Source: Chlorops oryzae
Lineage: Eukaryota; Arthropoda; Insecta; Diptera; Chloropidae
Length of the DNA: 64,000 bases
Direction: 5' to 3'
Assembly: GCA_020466095.1 (NCBI GenBank)
Contig: CM035806.1
Span: 134,368,573 to 134,432,572, forward strand
The position numbers and the translations under genes are program-made. Of this stretch, positions 20,405 through 30,852 are shown piece by piece (within the stretch, counting starts at the first letter, position 1; each line of letters opens with the position of its first letter). The notes under the pieces were generated by a model, which was not told the origin of the DNA, did no database searches, and saw only the letters and a program-made list of their open reading frames with translations.

Positions 20405-20550
20405 ATAGCCATACATACATACATACATAATGCTACAGTTCCACTTATTCATTACCGACCCTTCATTAGCGCTAATAAAAATTTAATGAGAAGAGGTTCC
20501 ACTATCAATTAACCAATTTTTCATTAGCTAAACAGGTGATTCAAATTGTA

Positions 20551-20805
20551 CGAGGGTGGCCTGAAAAGTTAGTGACCTAACAAAGATACGAGTCATAGTA
20601 TTTATAGTTTTTTTAAAATATTTTTCTACATAATTTCTTTGACACATGGCGCCAAAACTCTGATTTTTAAACGCCACAGAGCGGCAACAGAGCGTAATAT
20701 AATATATAACAACTGAGCGTCCTAAGTCCCTGAAATATTGGTGAGTAGTCGTCAACAGAGACGCCATCTTCACGTTAAAGTCGGAAAATTTTCAGATAAC
20801 CCTCG
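20551..20805 (-). mobile_element. mariner-type MITE, CGAGGGTGGCCTGAAAAG end
   Basis: A 255-bp element with ends CGAGGGT...ACCCTCG and TA on both sides (20549-20550, 20806-20807). The minus strand keeps a short start of a possible transposase leader (MASLLTTTHQYFRDLG). It resembles a deleted mariner of the CGAGGGT type. Confidence 0.75.
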
Positions 20806-20807
20806 TA

Positions 20808-23711
20808 CAAATCAAGAAATGACAACTTGTCAAAGCAAGATAACCAAAAGGCAAAGGGAAAAACTATATCAGCTAGCCTATTAGTTTTGGTCAGCGAAAC
20901 CTCATTATGCGCTTTTTGCTTGACCACTGGCATTGCGAAAACAAGATTTATTTCGACAAAAAGCTTTTAAATTTTTTTTGGCGGAACCCATTTCTTTTGA
21001 AAATCAGCTGGTCTGGGAAAGTAGAGTTGCATTTTCACTTACTAGAGATGGCGATACATCCGATAAATGCAAGAATATGGAATGCAACCATGTTCATTAA
21101 ACCTAATTAAAAGTTAATGTGTCATTACCACCTCATTATTGGCCAGCGTTTTGTATGGGTAATGGCAACTAAATGGCTTCATTAGCGCGGTAATGAGAAA
21201 ATCCGCTAATTAGCCCAAGTGGAACCGGGGTATAAATGAATATGTATAGCATTATCGCGATTATACGCGATTTTATAGAATAAAAATGGATTGGATATGG
21301 ATTACATTAAGATTATCCCACTGTCATTCGCCCACCGTCCAGAAAGATCACCCGTCTTTGTCGATCTCTTTTTTGAGAAAGCAATTGTAACATCCATGCG
21401 CAGCAATTTCTGCAAATGTCCGATTCCGCAATTGATTGAAATTGCTACCCTATGTTTGCATGTGTTGAATATTTGCGGGAATTGAGGCGCACGCATTGTG
21501 GTGCTATTGGAAAGCGGGCACTAATTCGAAAGTCAGCCAACTTGTAGCATTCCGAATTGAAGAATTGTTAACTGTCAACAAAAATTAGCCTAAATCATAT
21601 GTCATAAAGAGTCATTTCGCATAATTACCAGCTGACTTTCTGCTTTAATTGCGAAATGCGAAATGCATTCCACTTTTCGGATGGCGACGGCGACGGCGAC
21701 GAATGAAAATGAATTGCGAAGTAAAAGTGAAATGCCACAGGATTGGGAAGGCGTGTTTCTTTTTTCGCAAAGCTCCAATTGAAAATCGGCAAACGGAGCT
21801 GCTCCACAGAGGCGTCTGATCATTCATTTCCGCAATTTTTGTCTTCAACTTGGTTACGCTTTCGTAGAACGGTAAGAGAAATCGATTGGTTTTCTTTCTA
21901 CACTCATAGCGATTTCAGTCGGCAATGCTCTGCTAATGTGCACAGCCTGCCCCCCCTCTCTCTTTCTCTCTCTCTCACACTACGCTTGCGATGGGAATTC
22001 AAATGATGCCGATACAGATATGTGTATATTGATGCTAGACAATAATGGGGGGGCCAATAAATAGAATGGCATGGCAAACTCGATCGCTTAAAGAAGCCAA
22101 AAAGAAGATATTCGAAATTTAATTGAAGAATTGAAGAAGTCCAAACCGAGTTGAAGAAATTGAAACTGAAATTGAAAACCAAAAAGTAAGAAAAAAAAAA
22201 CCAACTGCGAGTCTGCGCAACACGGAGGTATGTTGTAGCTTTTGCCGCACAAGTGAAAGTTCCGTTAAAACAAAAAACAAAAAACAAAAACAACAACACA
22301 AAAATCGAAAGAACAACAATACATATGTATGTTAAATCGAAGTTGAGAAAAGATCGCGCGATTTTTGAAATAATGATAAACACGCGTTGAAGATCCAAGC
22401 CAGCGACGAATGCCGGTAGAGTCCAGAGTCCAGAGACCAGAGACCAGAGACCAGAGCCCGGAGGTAAGTTGTAATTCAATTTGCTATATTTGAATTGTTT
22501 TTGTTTTTATTTTCCATCGAATGGTTTTGAATGAATCGAGAGCTTTCAAGAATGTTATTTTGATAGACGTGAGAGGGCGAACAGTGCGGGGCGGCGAGTG
22601 GTTCCGTGGATTTCGTAAATGAGCGTGTGAACCGACTAATGGCTTCACGGAATGATCGAGCAAATGCATGTTAATGACTTGCGGAAAGCATTTCCCGGTG
22701 ATAGCGATCATTGGATTTGATTTTATGACCGCGATTCTTTTGGGTTGGTGTGCATATCTACATACATACTTGTACATATGTACGGCCACGTTTTATCCGC
22801 TATTTCTCGCTTCTCTACGAAACTGAAACATTGAAACTTTGCAAACAAGCATTCGCCAGACGACGATTGTGGGGAATATGATGATGGATAATGGATATGA
22901 TGCATGAAGGCATCAGTGGACCAAAACGATTATAAAAATAAAAATAAAAATTCAATCAAAAAATGAAATAAATAATAAGGGAATATTGAGTTCACGCGTT
23001 CATGTTTTGAGTTTTCAAAATTGTGAAAGTTCATTAGTCAATCTTGCGAATAAGAAATTCAAGTAAATACATATACATAAGTATTCACAATCGGATGACC
23101 ACCAAATATGTATTCAAATGGTCAATTGGCATATTAACGACTTTGGTATACATAAATGCATCGAGCAAGACGACTCAAAGTGAAGCAAGCCCAATGTCCC
23201 CATTTAAGTAAGTTGAATGTCGAATGGTTGGAAAATTGGGTTTAAACTTTAAAATCATGAAATCAGAAATGCTACCCAAGAAACAAACTAAACAATTAAG
23301 GGTGTTATATGTTATATGAGACTTTTAAAGAATTAAGAAATGTAGAAAGTTGTTTAGTAGAGGAGCATAAAGTGATCGGCCTGACCGGCTTGATCCCGGC
23401 CTTTACCATATAAATACACACATACATACATACGTATTTCAAAGGGATCGAAGTGTACGAATACGAATTTAGCATACTGTATAAAAACTCTCTAAATACG
23501 ATTTCAATTTTTTTTTTTAGCGAATGAGCTCAGTGCGTGTTCAGTGACCGTATAAACGTGTTCTTCGCCCGTACTGTTCGAATCCAATGTCATATTGCAC
23601 GGCAATCAAAACATCGGCACAACTCAAAACTTCGCATTTCTCTAACAAACATCCCCGTTAAGTCTGTGTCAAGTCTTTCTATTTGCGTTATTGTTTAATG
23701 TTTCGCAAATA
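20808..23711. other. intergenic/intronic stretch with possible leader exon
   Basis: No protein-coding exon is convincing. A CT-run lies at 21955-21976 and GAATTGAAGAA-rich purine sequence at 22100-22200. The only gene-like signal is the leader candidate ending at 22463. Confidence 0.4.
22090..22463 (+). other. candidate 5' leader exon
   Basis: Purine/CAA-rich sequence (AAAAACAAAAACAACAACAC), then GAGTCCAGAGTCCAGAGACCAG repeats that end at a consensus donor CGGAG|GTAAGT (exon end 22463). This resembles untranslated leader exons of fly genes. The start is arbitrary and no acceptor partner is identified in the window. Speculative. Confidence 0.25.
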
Positions 23712-23720
23712 ACTATTAAT

Positions 23721-23926
23721 GGGATTCAAGCAGCTGTGCAATTTTTGCACCCTCGCAAATTTTGCGTTTGTGCAAATTTGTTTGTATGGAAAAAAAATTC
23801 CATGTTATCGCGCCATGTTATCGCACAAGTTTTGCACTCGTTCTTCGCAGGGTCGTTCTATACAAAAGAGCAAAATTTGGTGGTGCAAAATTTGCACACT
23901 TCAATTTCCACAGCTGCTTGAATACC
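23721..23926. mobile_element. hAT-type MITE with ATTCAAGCAGCTGTG ends
   Basis: A 206-bp element with inverted ends GGGATTCAAGCAGCTGTG and GGTATTCAAGCAGCTGTG. Flanks ACTATTAAT and ACTATTATT (23712-23720, 23927-23935) are an 8/9 match, consistent with an aged 8- or 9-bp duplication. The interior repeats TTTTGCAC/GTGCAAA motifs. Confidence 0.8.
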
Positions 23927-24447
23927 ACTATTATTTTCGGTCCCGGCAGTTGATAAATGGCTTCCAATAGCGCAGGAGTTCCTGTACAGGAATATTTAAC
24001 GCATGCAATTATATGGGACACGTTTCAGTCAACAGCGCTTTTTATTGAAACTGATTCCATATGTTCGGATGTGCTTAAATAATCCTGTTCAGAAAATCCT
24101 GCGCAATTGAAAGTCAGTCAGAACGATAATTGTATTCTTAGTTTGGGCAAGGTGAAGTTACATGATAATAATCTGCTTCAAATGATGATGAGAATTTTCA
24201 AGCTCAAAAGTAAGGATATAGCCAGCCGGTGTGTCTGGCTCATAGGCCCATAGGGATATCGACCATACATTCTACTCGTTGATGCTAAAGAAAAAGAAAG
24301 TTTTGAGATTATACACAACATGCCAGCTGTAACGGTTGACATTTATGGGTATCAGAAATGTTCGGAATGCGTGCAAACTATCGTGAAGCACTTTGATGCA
24401 CCGAGAGAAATAACAACAGTTAAATCAACTACTTAGAACAGTTAAAG

Positions 24448-24479
24448 CACTAAGCATACAATATATTGTATGCTTAGTG
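24448..24479. repeat. perfect 32-bp palindrome
   Basis: CACTAAGCATACAATA followed directly by its exact reverse complement, with no spacer. It lies near the left end of the CACCGAGAGAAA element. Confidence 0.95.
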
Positions 24480-24634
24480 GTTAAAGTAAGAGTGATCAAA
24501 TAAACTGTATTCCGCGTTAAATGCACCGAAAAAGGCAGTCAAATGAACAGTTGAAAAAGAGTTAATTTTTATGTGCAAATTCGCTTTCGTTCACCTAGAC
24601 GTATAAGTTGGCATTCTGATCAACCGTCTCCGGA

Positions 24635-24710
24635 GTTGTCGATAGCTCAGTGCATTAAACTGTGAATCGAAAGTTGTGAGCTGCGGGGTTCGATCCCTGC
24701 TGGCGGCGGG
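24635..24710 (+). other. tRNA-like module
   Basis: The A-box-like TAGCTCAGTGC (24643-24653) and a perfect B-box core GGTTCGATCC (24687-24696) are at tRNA spacing. It is followed by TGCTGGCGGCGGG and a T-rich tract. The T-arm pairing is only partial, so it looks like a relic or SINE-like tRNA segment rather than a working tRNA. Confidence 0.6.
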
Positions 24711-24943
24711 AATTTTTCTGAATTTTTTTTTTTTAATTACAGTTTTTTTTTGTTCAGAGTGTAGTTGTTTTGGAAGACAAAAATTTTCTCCTAAATATTT
24801 AAGATTTTAATTTATTTAATTTTTCTTTAATGGTTAATTTTCAAGCAAAAAATTTTGGGAGTGAAACAATTCCTTAAGCACGTTCCCCAAAACTTGAGCA
24901 ACCATAAGCTCAAGTGAGCATTTTGACCAACAAATTAAAATCG

Positions 24944-25490
24944 TTCGTTTAGCGTAATGGTTAAGACTAGTGATGCCACGAATAGTGGATTTGGCCGAAT
25001 ACCGAATACCGAATATTCGGTCAACCTCTCGGCCGAATAACGAATATTCGGCAACCGAATATTCGGCACGTAGTAAAGACAGCTTGGGCCTACTCGCGAC
25101 TAGCTGGAGTCAAGGCAAAAGCTGCCGCTGAAAAAATTGCCCACTGTTTATAATGTTTTCGAAGAAAAGTTAGAAGAAGCTAGCGTACATTTAATATTTC
25201 TAAAGAATAAAATGCAAATCTGCTGTATTTTTAGTTCTCGTTAATTAAATTTTTTTACGTTATTGTGAGAAAAATTTAATTTCTAGTTACTGCTGAGTTT
25301 TTTAATAAGTTATTTCAACTATTCGGTATTCGGCCGAATGTTTTAACTATTCGGCCGAATACCGAATACTGAAAAATGACGCCGAATAGGCCGAATACCG
25401 AATAGTGGCCGAATATTCGTTGCATCACTAGTTAAGACGTTGGCCCAGCGAAGTCGAGGTCAGCGGTTCAAGGCTCGGCCGAGGCGAGAA
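24944..25490 (+). other. tRNA-like module split by a hAT MITE
   Basis: Left part TCGTTTAGCGTAATGG holds an A-box-like TAGCGTAATGG. After the MITE (24968-25430) and its duplicated GTTAAGAC, the right part has a B-box-like GGTTCAAGGC. Removing the MITE and one duplicate restores tRNA-like spacing. Confidence 0.55.
24968..25430. mobile_element. hAT-type MITE (TAGTGATGC ends), TSD GTTAAGAC
   Basis: A 463-bp element. Ends TAGTGATGCCACGAATA and, inverted, TAGTGATGCAACGAATA, with an exact 8-bp duplication GTTAAGAC (24960-24967, 25431-25438). Both halves are packed with ATTCGGCCGAATACCG motifs. TAGTGATG is a typical hAT terminus. Confidence 0.92.
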
Positions 25491-25735
25491 AATTTAAAGA
25501 GATGAAAGAGAAAAAGATTTAAATAGAAACAAATAAATAAAGAAAAAATATAATAATTTAATAAAAAAATTTAACCGCGAGACAGTTATATCAACCATCA
25601 GGTAGTTATATCCTTATTGACTGTGTTTGTACTGTTGAATTGACCGCTACTACAAATAAGCTAAGAATTAACGGTGAACTCGGTTATTTTAACCTGCTTT
25701 TTCAGTTAATATAACTACCTTTTTCTCTCGGTGTG

Positions 25736-27340
25736 AGCAACTGTGTAGGGCGGGATACATTATATTCAGCTCTATTCTAAATGAATACTTTCCGGAAACA
25801 TTTAGAATAGAAATGATTATTTTATTTATAGTTCTGTTCCCATACTGCACGAAACTGCCCAATTTTGTCCAATATTCATAAAGTTTTAAAAAAATTGGGC
25901 AGTACGGGAACATATGTACGTTATATTTATGAAGCCGAATTAAGATTTTTACTCTTTGTTTTTGTTTTTTTGTTTTTTAGAGCCTACGTGCCTTTGAAAA
26001 ATAGCCAAAATGGCTTTCTCTCCTCGATGGGCTCCAAGCTTTTTCTGTTAAAATAAAATAAAATAAAAAAACACCTCCCCGTAGTCAGTGTCATCAAATC
26101 GCAATGGTTTTCTTCGTCTTCGTCTTTGAAAACGATGAAATTATTAATGCACTGCTCTTTCGCATTCCTGAAATATTTTCCTCTCAATGGCTCTTGTATA
26201 TGTATGTATGTATGTACATAGCTGTGGCTATTGTCTAGACTCTAGAGGCAAATGCGGCAATTGATTCAAAGTGAATACACTTTCTCTTATAATGTGGAGT
26301 TGAGCTGCTGTGCGCTGCGGTGCGCTGCGCTGCTCTGGCGCGAGCATCCAACACGTGCGCATCCTCATTTAGATGGAGTGCTCATCCACCGCCACCGCCA
26401 CCGTAGCCGCCGCCTGTCAGTCTAGTTCAAAGTCAAAGTACATCAGAAAACTTAATTAACGCTGTGGTTCGATGCTAAAGAAAACGGTTAATCGATTATT
26501 GAATTAACGATCGCATCAATGCTTGGGATTCAGCCGATTCCCACCTACTATACACCATTCCAAAGTAATCGGATTTCAGATTGAATTGATCATGCCGAGA
26601 GTGGTTAATTTGGGCAAAGATAATCGCTGCAGCATTAATCCCGCTCAGAAGGAAATGTCACTACTTAAAATTTGATAGCGGACATGAAATTGTCACTGTC
26701 ATTGTCATCGGTAGTGTGTGAAAGAGATAATAATTTTCATACTGCAGTGTGCCGAGTGTCATACATCTGTCATCCATGATATCCAAGAATCTCTACGTAT
26801 TGATGATCAGATCATGCATCAAAATATTTCCAGCTGAGTGAAATGAAAACAAATAACCAATAAAAAAAACAACAACAAAAACCGGCCGCACGTTCCCATT
26901 CTTAAATACACCCAATTAGGTGTGTAAATATGCTTTATTCCGATTTGACAGTTTGAAGAAGTTTTCCAACATTTTGTAGCCACCCTGCAGTAAACAGTTG
27001 GACAATTATTTGAAAAGAACTAGTACTTTAACCAGAACTAGAAGAACCAGTGCAATTTTTTGGTAAGCTTCCACAATAAGTATACTAGTGAAAATTGGAA
27101 TAATCAGATACGTTCATTAAAGTTGAAGTACAAATCAATCGATAGTGACTGAACGATGTGCTTACAGAAAAAGGAAAACAAATCAACGATTCTGGTACCT
27201 TTTTCCCGTAAACAGCACTAGTATTTAACTGGTTCAAATTTACCCAATTGCATACAAAAGTACTAGAATAGTTCTGGTGCATAATGTAATAGTGCTTTCG
27301 TGTACGGATGCTATACTGATTTTCTACAGAATTTTATATG
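25736..27340. other. intergenic stretch, no gene seen
   Basis: Contains an imperfect inverted pair GTTCCCATACTGC/GCAGTACGGGAAC at about 25836-25910, a GCTGCGGTGCGCTGCGCTGC run near 26310, a CCGCCA run near 26390, and TGTCAT-rich sequence at 26650-26790 that recalls the CCCAGCGG subterminal motifs. No supported gene. Confidence 0.4.
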
Positions 27341-27348
27341 GACAGAAC

Positions 27349-27580
27349 CATGATACAAGAAAACAAGATAGCGCCACTTGAGAGAAGAAACGTCACAAAT
27401 TCAAAATCGCGATTCGTTGTTGTTGTTTCCCATGTTAAACCGGCTTTTTACTTTTTTGAATAGCATGGGAAACAACAACAATTTCTCGCTCAGTGACGTC
27501 ACAAACTCAATTTTCGGCTCTCAAAGAGAGCCTCAAAATAGCGGTACTGAAGTGGCGCTATCTTTTTTTCTTGTATCATG
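27349..27580. mobile_element. CATGATACAAG MITE, copy 1, TSD GACAGAAC
   Basis: A 232-bp element. Ends CATGATACAAGAAAA...TTTTCTTGTATCATG enclose AAGATAGCGCCACTT inverted sequence. It has an exact 8-bp duplication GACAGAAC (27341-27348, 27581-27588). It is nearly identical to 46261-46492. Confidence 0.92.
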
Positions 27581-27708
27581 GACAGAACTAAGAAATTCTG
27601 ATGGAAATTCTTGGTTACCTCAAGACAATAGGAAGTTCCGTGAGAGTTAAGCCCCTGTTTCATCTCCTTTCCTTCCGCCTTCCCATTTCCTTTCTTTTCC
27701 CCCTTCCT

Positions 27709-28326
27709 CTTCTCGCGGGACGGCTAAATGGGCAAAAAATTGCCTGATTGCCAAGGGACTTGATGTCCCTCTCACCCTCATATCATCATCGTCATCAAGT
27801 CGCGCCCTAACCGCGAAAATAACGTAAGCGACATATTTTTCGAAATTGACTTTTTGATGAAAATATGTTCTTCAGCCTGAAACTCATCATCTAGTAAAAT
27901 ATTACGATGATATGCTCAATATTAACGGAGATATTGCACTATAAATTTTATATTTTGTATGCCAGTCAATGCAAAGGAGATCAGAAAAAACGCTCTCATG
28001 TAAAATTTGATTTTTGTCTTCTCGCGGGACGGCTAAATGGGCAAAAAATTGCCTGATTGCCAAGGGACTTGATGTCCCTCTCACCCTCATATCATCATCG
28101 TCATCAAGTCGCGCCCTAACCGCGAAAATAACGTAAGCGACATATTTTTCGAAATTGACTTTTTGATGAAAATATGTTCTTCAGCCTGAAACTCATCATC
28201 TAGTAAAATATTACGATGATATGCTCAATATTAACGGAGATATTGCACTATAAGTTTTATATTTTGTATGCGAGTCAATGCAAAGGAGATCAGAAAAAAC
28301 GCTCTCATGTAAAATTTGATTTTTGT
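27709..28326. repeat. 309-bp direct tandem duplication
   Basis: 27709-28017 and 28018-28326 are almost identical (I see only single-base differences such as AAATTTT/AAGTTTT and GCCAG/GCGAG). Each unit has 95 bp of flank plus a MITE that lacks its right end. The second unit is followed by the complete right terminal repeat. Confidence 0.95.
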
Positions 28327-28353
28327 CGCTTACGTTATTTTCGCGGTTAGGGC
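28113..28353. mobile_element. GCCCTAACCGCG MITE, complete copy
   Basis: A 241-bp element with 30-bp perfect inverted ends that start GCCCTAACCGCGAAAATAAC. The 5' portion is also present at 27804-28017 through the tandem duplication. No clean target duplication was seen. Confidence 0.8.
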
Positions 28354-28684
28354 TCGAAGTACTAGTACAGCACTAGTTCAAACTCATACAGGGCATGCAT
28401 TTTGTCCGGCTTGCATGTGCTTGTGCGCTTGCTTGTTTGCACGAACATGCGGGAAAAGCCTTTAGTGTATGTAAGTGGGTAAGCCACCCTGTAGGAAGCC
28501 TGTCGGCACATGACCCAATGTCTACAATGAGTCAATAGGTATAGTTCATCTCTGTCGGCCATGTCAACAAGAAGTCTATATATTTAATTTTCGTGAGTTT
28601 TTGCTGCAGTGAATGCGATAGAAACAAACAACGAGGTTTCTACATATAGAATTCATTCATTTAACATATTTGCTGAACACATCT

Positions 28685-28752
28685 CAGATGCCTCAATAGC
28701 ATAGAGCATGCGTTCTCGCCCAGCAGTTTGAAGGTTCCCGATTCAAACTAAA
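28685..28752 (+). other. tRNA-like module
   Basis: A-box-like TAGCATAGAGC and a degenerate B region GGTTCCCGATTC inside a 7-bp stem GTTTGAA/TTCAAAC. The least convincing of the seven modules. Confidence 0.4.
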
Positions 28753-29079
28753 GCGAGACGGATGAAAATGTGAAAAAGCGGGTAATATTTGATGTATAAA
28801 AATAATTTAATCCATTCTTCCGGCTTAAGGTCAATGCAATTCTGTTATGAAAACTAATTTAAAAATAATTTAACATAAAACATTTAGCACTCGTACGCTC
28901 AGGGATGAAAAAGCAAATTATATGCATAAAAGTCTTTCAAAAAATCATGTCTTGGATTGAAAATTTTTTTAATTTGTTACCATAAATATTTTTCCTGTAA
29001 GCTTTTTGGTTATTAATTTGTTATTTTCTTTAAAAAAGTGAATAAATTAAAAAATAAACAAAAAAAAAAAAAACCCAAT

Positions 29080-29146
29080 TCTCGCGCGAGATTTGAACCC
29101 GCGATCTTCAGAGCTCAAGGCAAGCACTCAACGCATTGAGCCACCA
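29080..29146 (-). other. tRNA-like module, best preserved
   Basis: On the minus strand: A-box-like TGGCTCAATGC (29133-29143) and B-box GGTTCAAATC (29090-29099). A proper T-arm can be drawn: GCGGG/CTCGC around the 7-nt loop TTCAAAT. A T-run follows on the minus strand near 29075. It could be a tRNA pseudogene. No clear 7-bp acceptor stem was seen. Confidence 0.55.
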
Positions 29147-29375
29147 TAGACACACGAATGGCTCTTGCTATTGACGTACTAAAATAAATGCCTTCATAAT
29201 GGGTCCCTTGTCCATAGCATGTCTATTCTTTGTCTCCACTATTGGTGGTTTTGCAATGACAAGCAATGTTAATTGTCTATAGCGGTTTGCATTGCGAAGG
29301 GCATAATTGGTCAGTAGTACTGTTGACGCGGACAGTAGAAAAAGACTATAGATTCACTACAGTCATTTCCTGCAG

Positions 29376-30843
29376 GGCAAACATACATATCATCAATGTA
29401 GAGTGAAAAGTGGCGAAAAGCGTGTCAATTGAATTAGTAATATTAAACTGCCGACCACTAGAATTGGGGCGCACTATTATTATAAATTCTCTTTTTTTTG
29501 TGAATAAGGGAAAAGAAACTTTAGAATAATGGATTGAAAATTAAAGGTGATTTTTCACGAACGATGACCCTCTTAACTCTTTCGCATCTGAATTAATTTC
29601 AGATGGTCCCGAACGTTTTGTTCGAAATTTCATCTGCACATTTTATTTTGGCCGAAGGAACTACAGCAGAGTCTGGAATTGGGTGAACTAATTTTTGCAA
29701 GCCTTGTTCACATTGTCGAGGGTAAATTGTTGTATGTTTAAATTACTTTATTTAGTTCAAATTTCTGCAAAAATGTACAATGTAAGGTTAAAAAAAAAAG
29801 AAATTATTTTGCTAAAAAGCCGAAAAAGTTAAATATGGACGTTTGTTTCTTACGTTCTCCTAATGATTTTTGAACGGTTTTCTCGCGAAAAGTTCGAATA
29901 ACAGCGTACTCCTGTGTATAAGCTTCTGTCCATGTGTTCACACCACCAAAATTTTCAATCTATCCGGGGTTCACACTATCCAGACTCGACCGTAATGAGT
30001 TTTTTAAAGCAAATTTCCGTCCTATGGTACAAAAAAATTCCCTTTGGGATCCCAATTATTCCAATGATTGTGGAAGAGTTATGGAAGTTGCTTGTTTTTG
30101 GCATGAATCATGGCATGACATGGCGCAACGTGATATGTATGTCGCGTGGTGTGACATACCAGCATGTTAAGACAGCGTGCACGCGTAAGGCAGGCTTGTC
30201 AAAATATTGTTCGTCGGAACAAAAGTTTCAGCTAGACAATATGGTGAAATATATGGAAAAATGAATTTGAATGAAACGAAAAAGAAAATACTATCAAGAA
30301 AAGAAATGCCCGAACTGAAAGTGAAAGAGACCGAAAGTAATTTTGTTTTTTGTGCTTTACTTTTTTTTTTTTGCTTTGGTGGAGCAGAATCGTTTGAAGA
30401 TAATTAGCGATGTCAGCATGAACGCATGCGCTCCCGTCTTGAACAGCCAAATGCATTGCATTTCAATGAGTTAATACTGTGGTTTTTTTTTTTTTTTTTA
30501 AATTCATTCGATATTATGACTTATTATATTCACAAATACCTTTTGAAGTTAACCACTTTAACCATTTCTAGTCGTTAGTGCGACCTTACAGGCTTAGGGA
30601 TATCTGTTTTGCTCATCGATTGATCGATCGCAAGTCGTAGAACATGAATTAATTATTTGAGAGCATTTCTAGTCTGAACTTCTGAAGGTCAAAGAAAAAA
30701 AAAAATTACTTCAATTTACAGAGCTTCAACTTGATTACACATGTGTAAATATTGCCTTGCCAATGTCTGTCTATATGAGTGGTGCACAGCAGTAGCCATT
30801 TTTCGTACCAGCCCGATGTACCACCATGTACCATATAGAACTA
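29376..30843. other. intergenic stretch, no gene seen
   Basis: Open frames at 29914-30264 and 30207-30407 do not resemble any family I know and are broken relative to each other. I do not call a gene. Confidence 0.4.
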
Positions 30844-30852
30844 TAGGCATAT

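Larger units (their letters stand above)
24399..25733. mobile_element. CACCGAGAGAAA element carrying two tRNA-like modules
   Basis: Starts CACCGAGAGAAA and ends with its exact inverse. TG stands on both sides (24397-24398, 25734-25735), suggesting a 2-bp duplication like the CCCAGCGG family. Subterminal regions repeat CAGTTAA/TAACTACC motifs in both orientations. It contains a 32-bp perfect palindrome (24448-24479), a tRNA-like module at 24635-24710, and a second module at 24944-25490 that is split by a hAT MITE. No coding gene was seen. Confidence 0.6.
28600..29375. mobile_element. possible inverted-repeat element with two opposed tRNA-like modules
   Basis: Left CTGCAGTGAATG and right (inverted) CTGCAGGAAATG are similar ends. 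Between them lie two tRNA-like modules in opposite orientation (28685-28752 on +, 29080-29146 on -). The terminal match is short and no exact target duplication is visible, so the unit is tentative. Confidence 0.3.

Noticed and set aside
21904..22479. 191-codon minus-strand frame
   Set aside because: Low-complexity Phe/Leu-rich translation of a purine-rich plus strand. No family resemblance. The plus strand looks like a leader exon instead.
27709..28326. CRISPR-like or satellite array
   Set aside because: Only two units of 309 bp with no short repeat-spacer pattern, in a eukaryotic setting. It is a tandem duplication.
29080..29146. Functional nuclear tRNA gene
   Set aside because: A good T-arm and both boxes are present, but no clear acceptor stem or anticodon arm could be drawn, and it sits among similar degraded modules.
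29914..30407. Three overlapping open frames
   Set aside because: No recognisable motif, frames disagree, and no splice model joins them. Possibly an old relic but unsupported.
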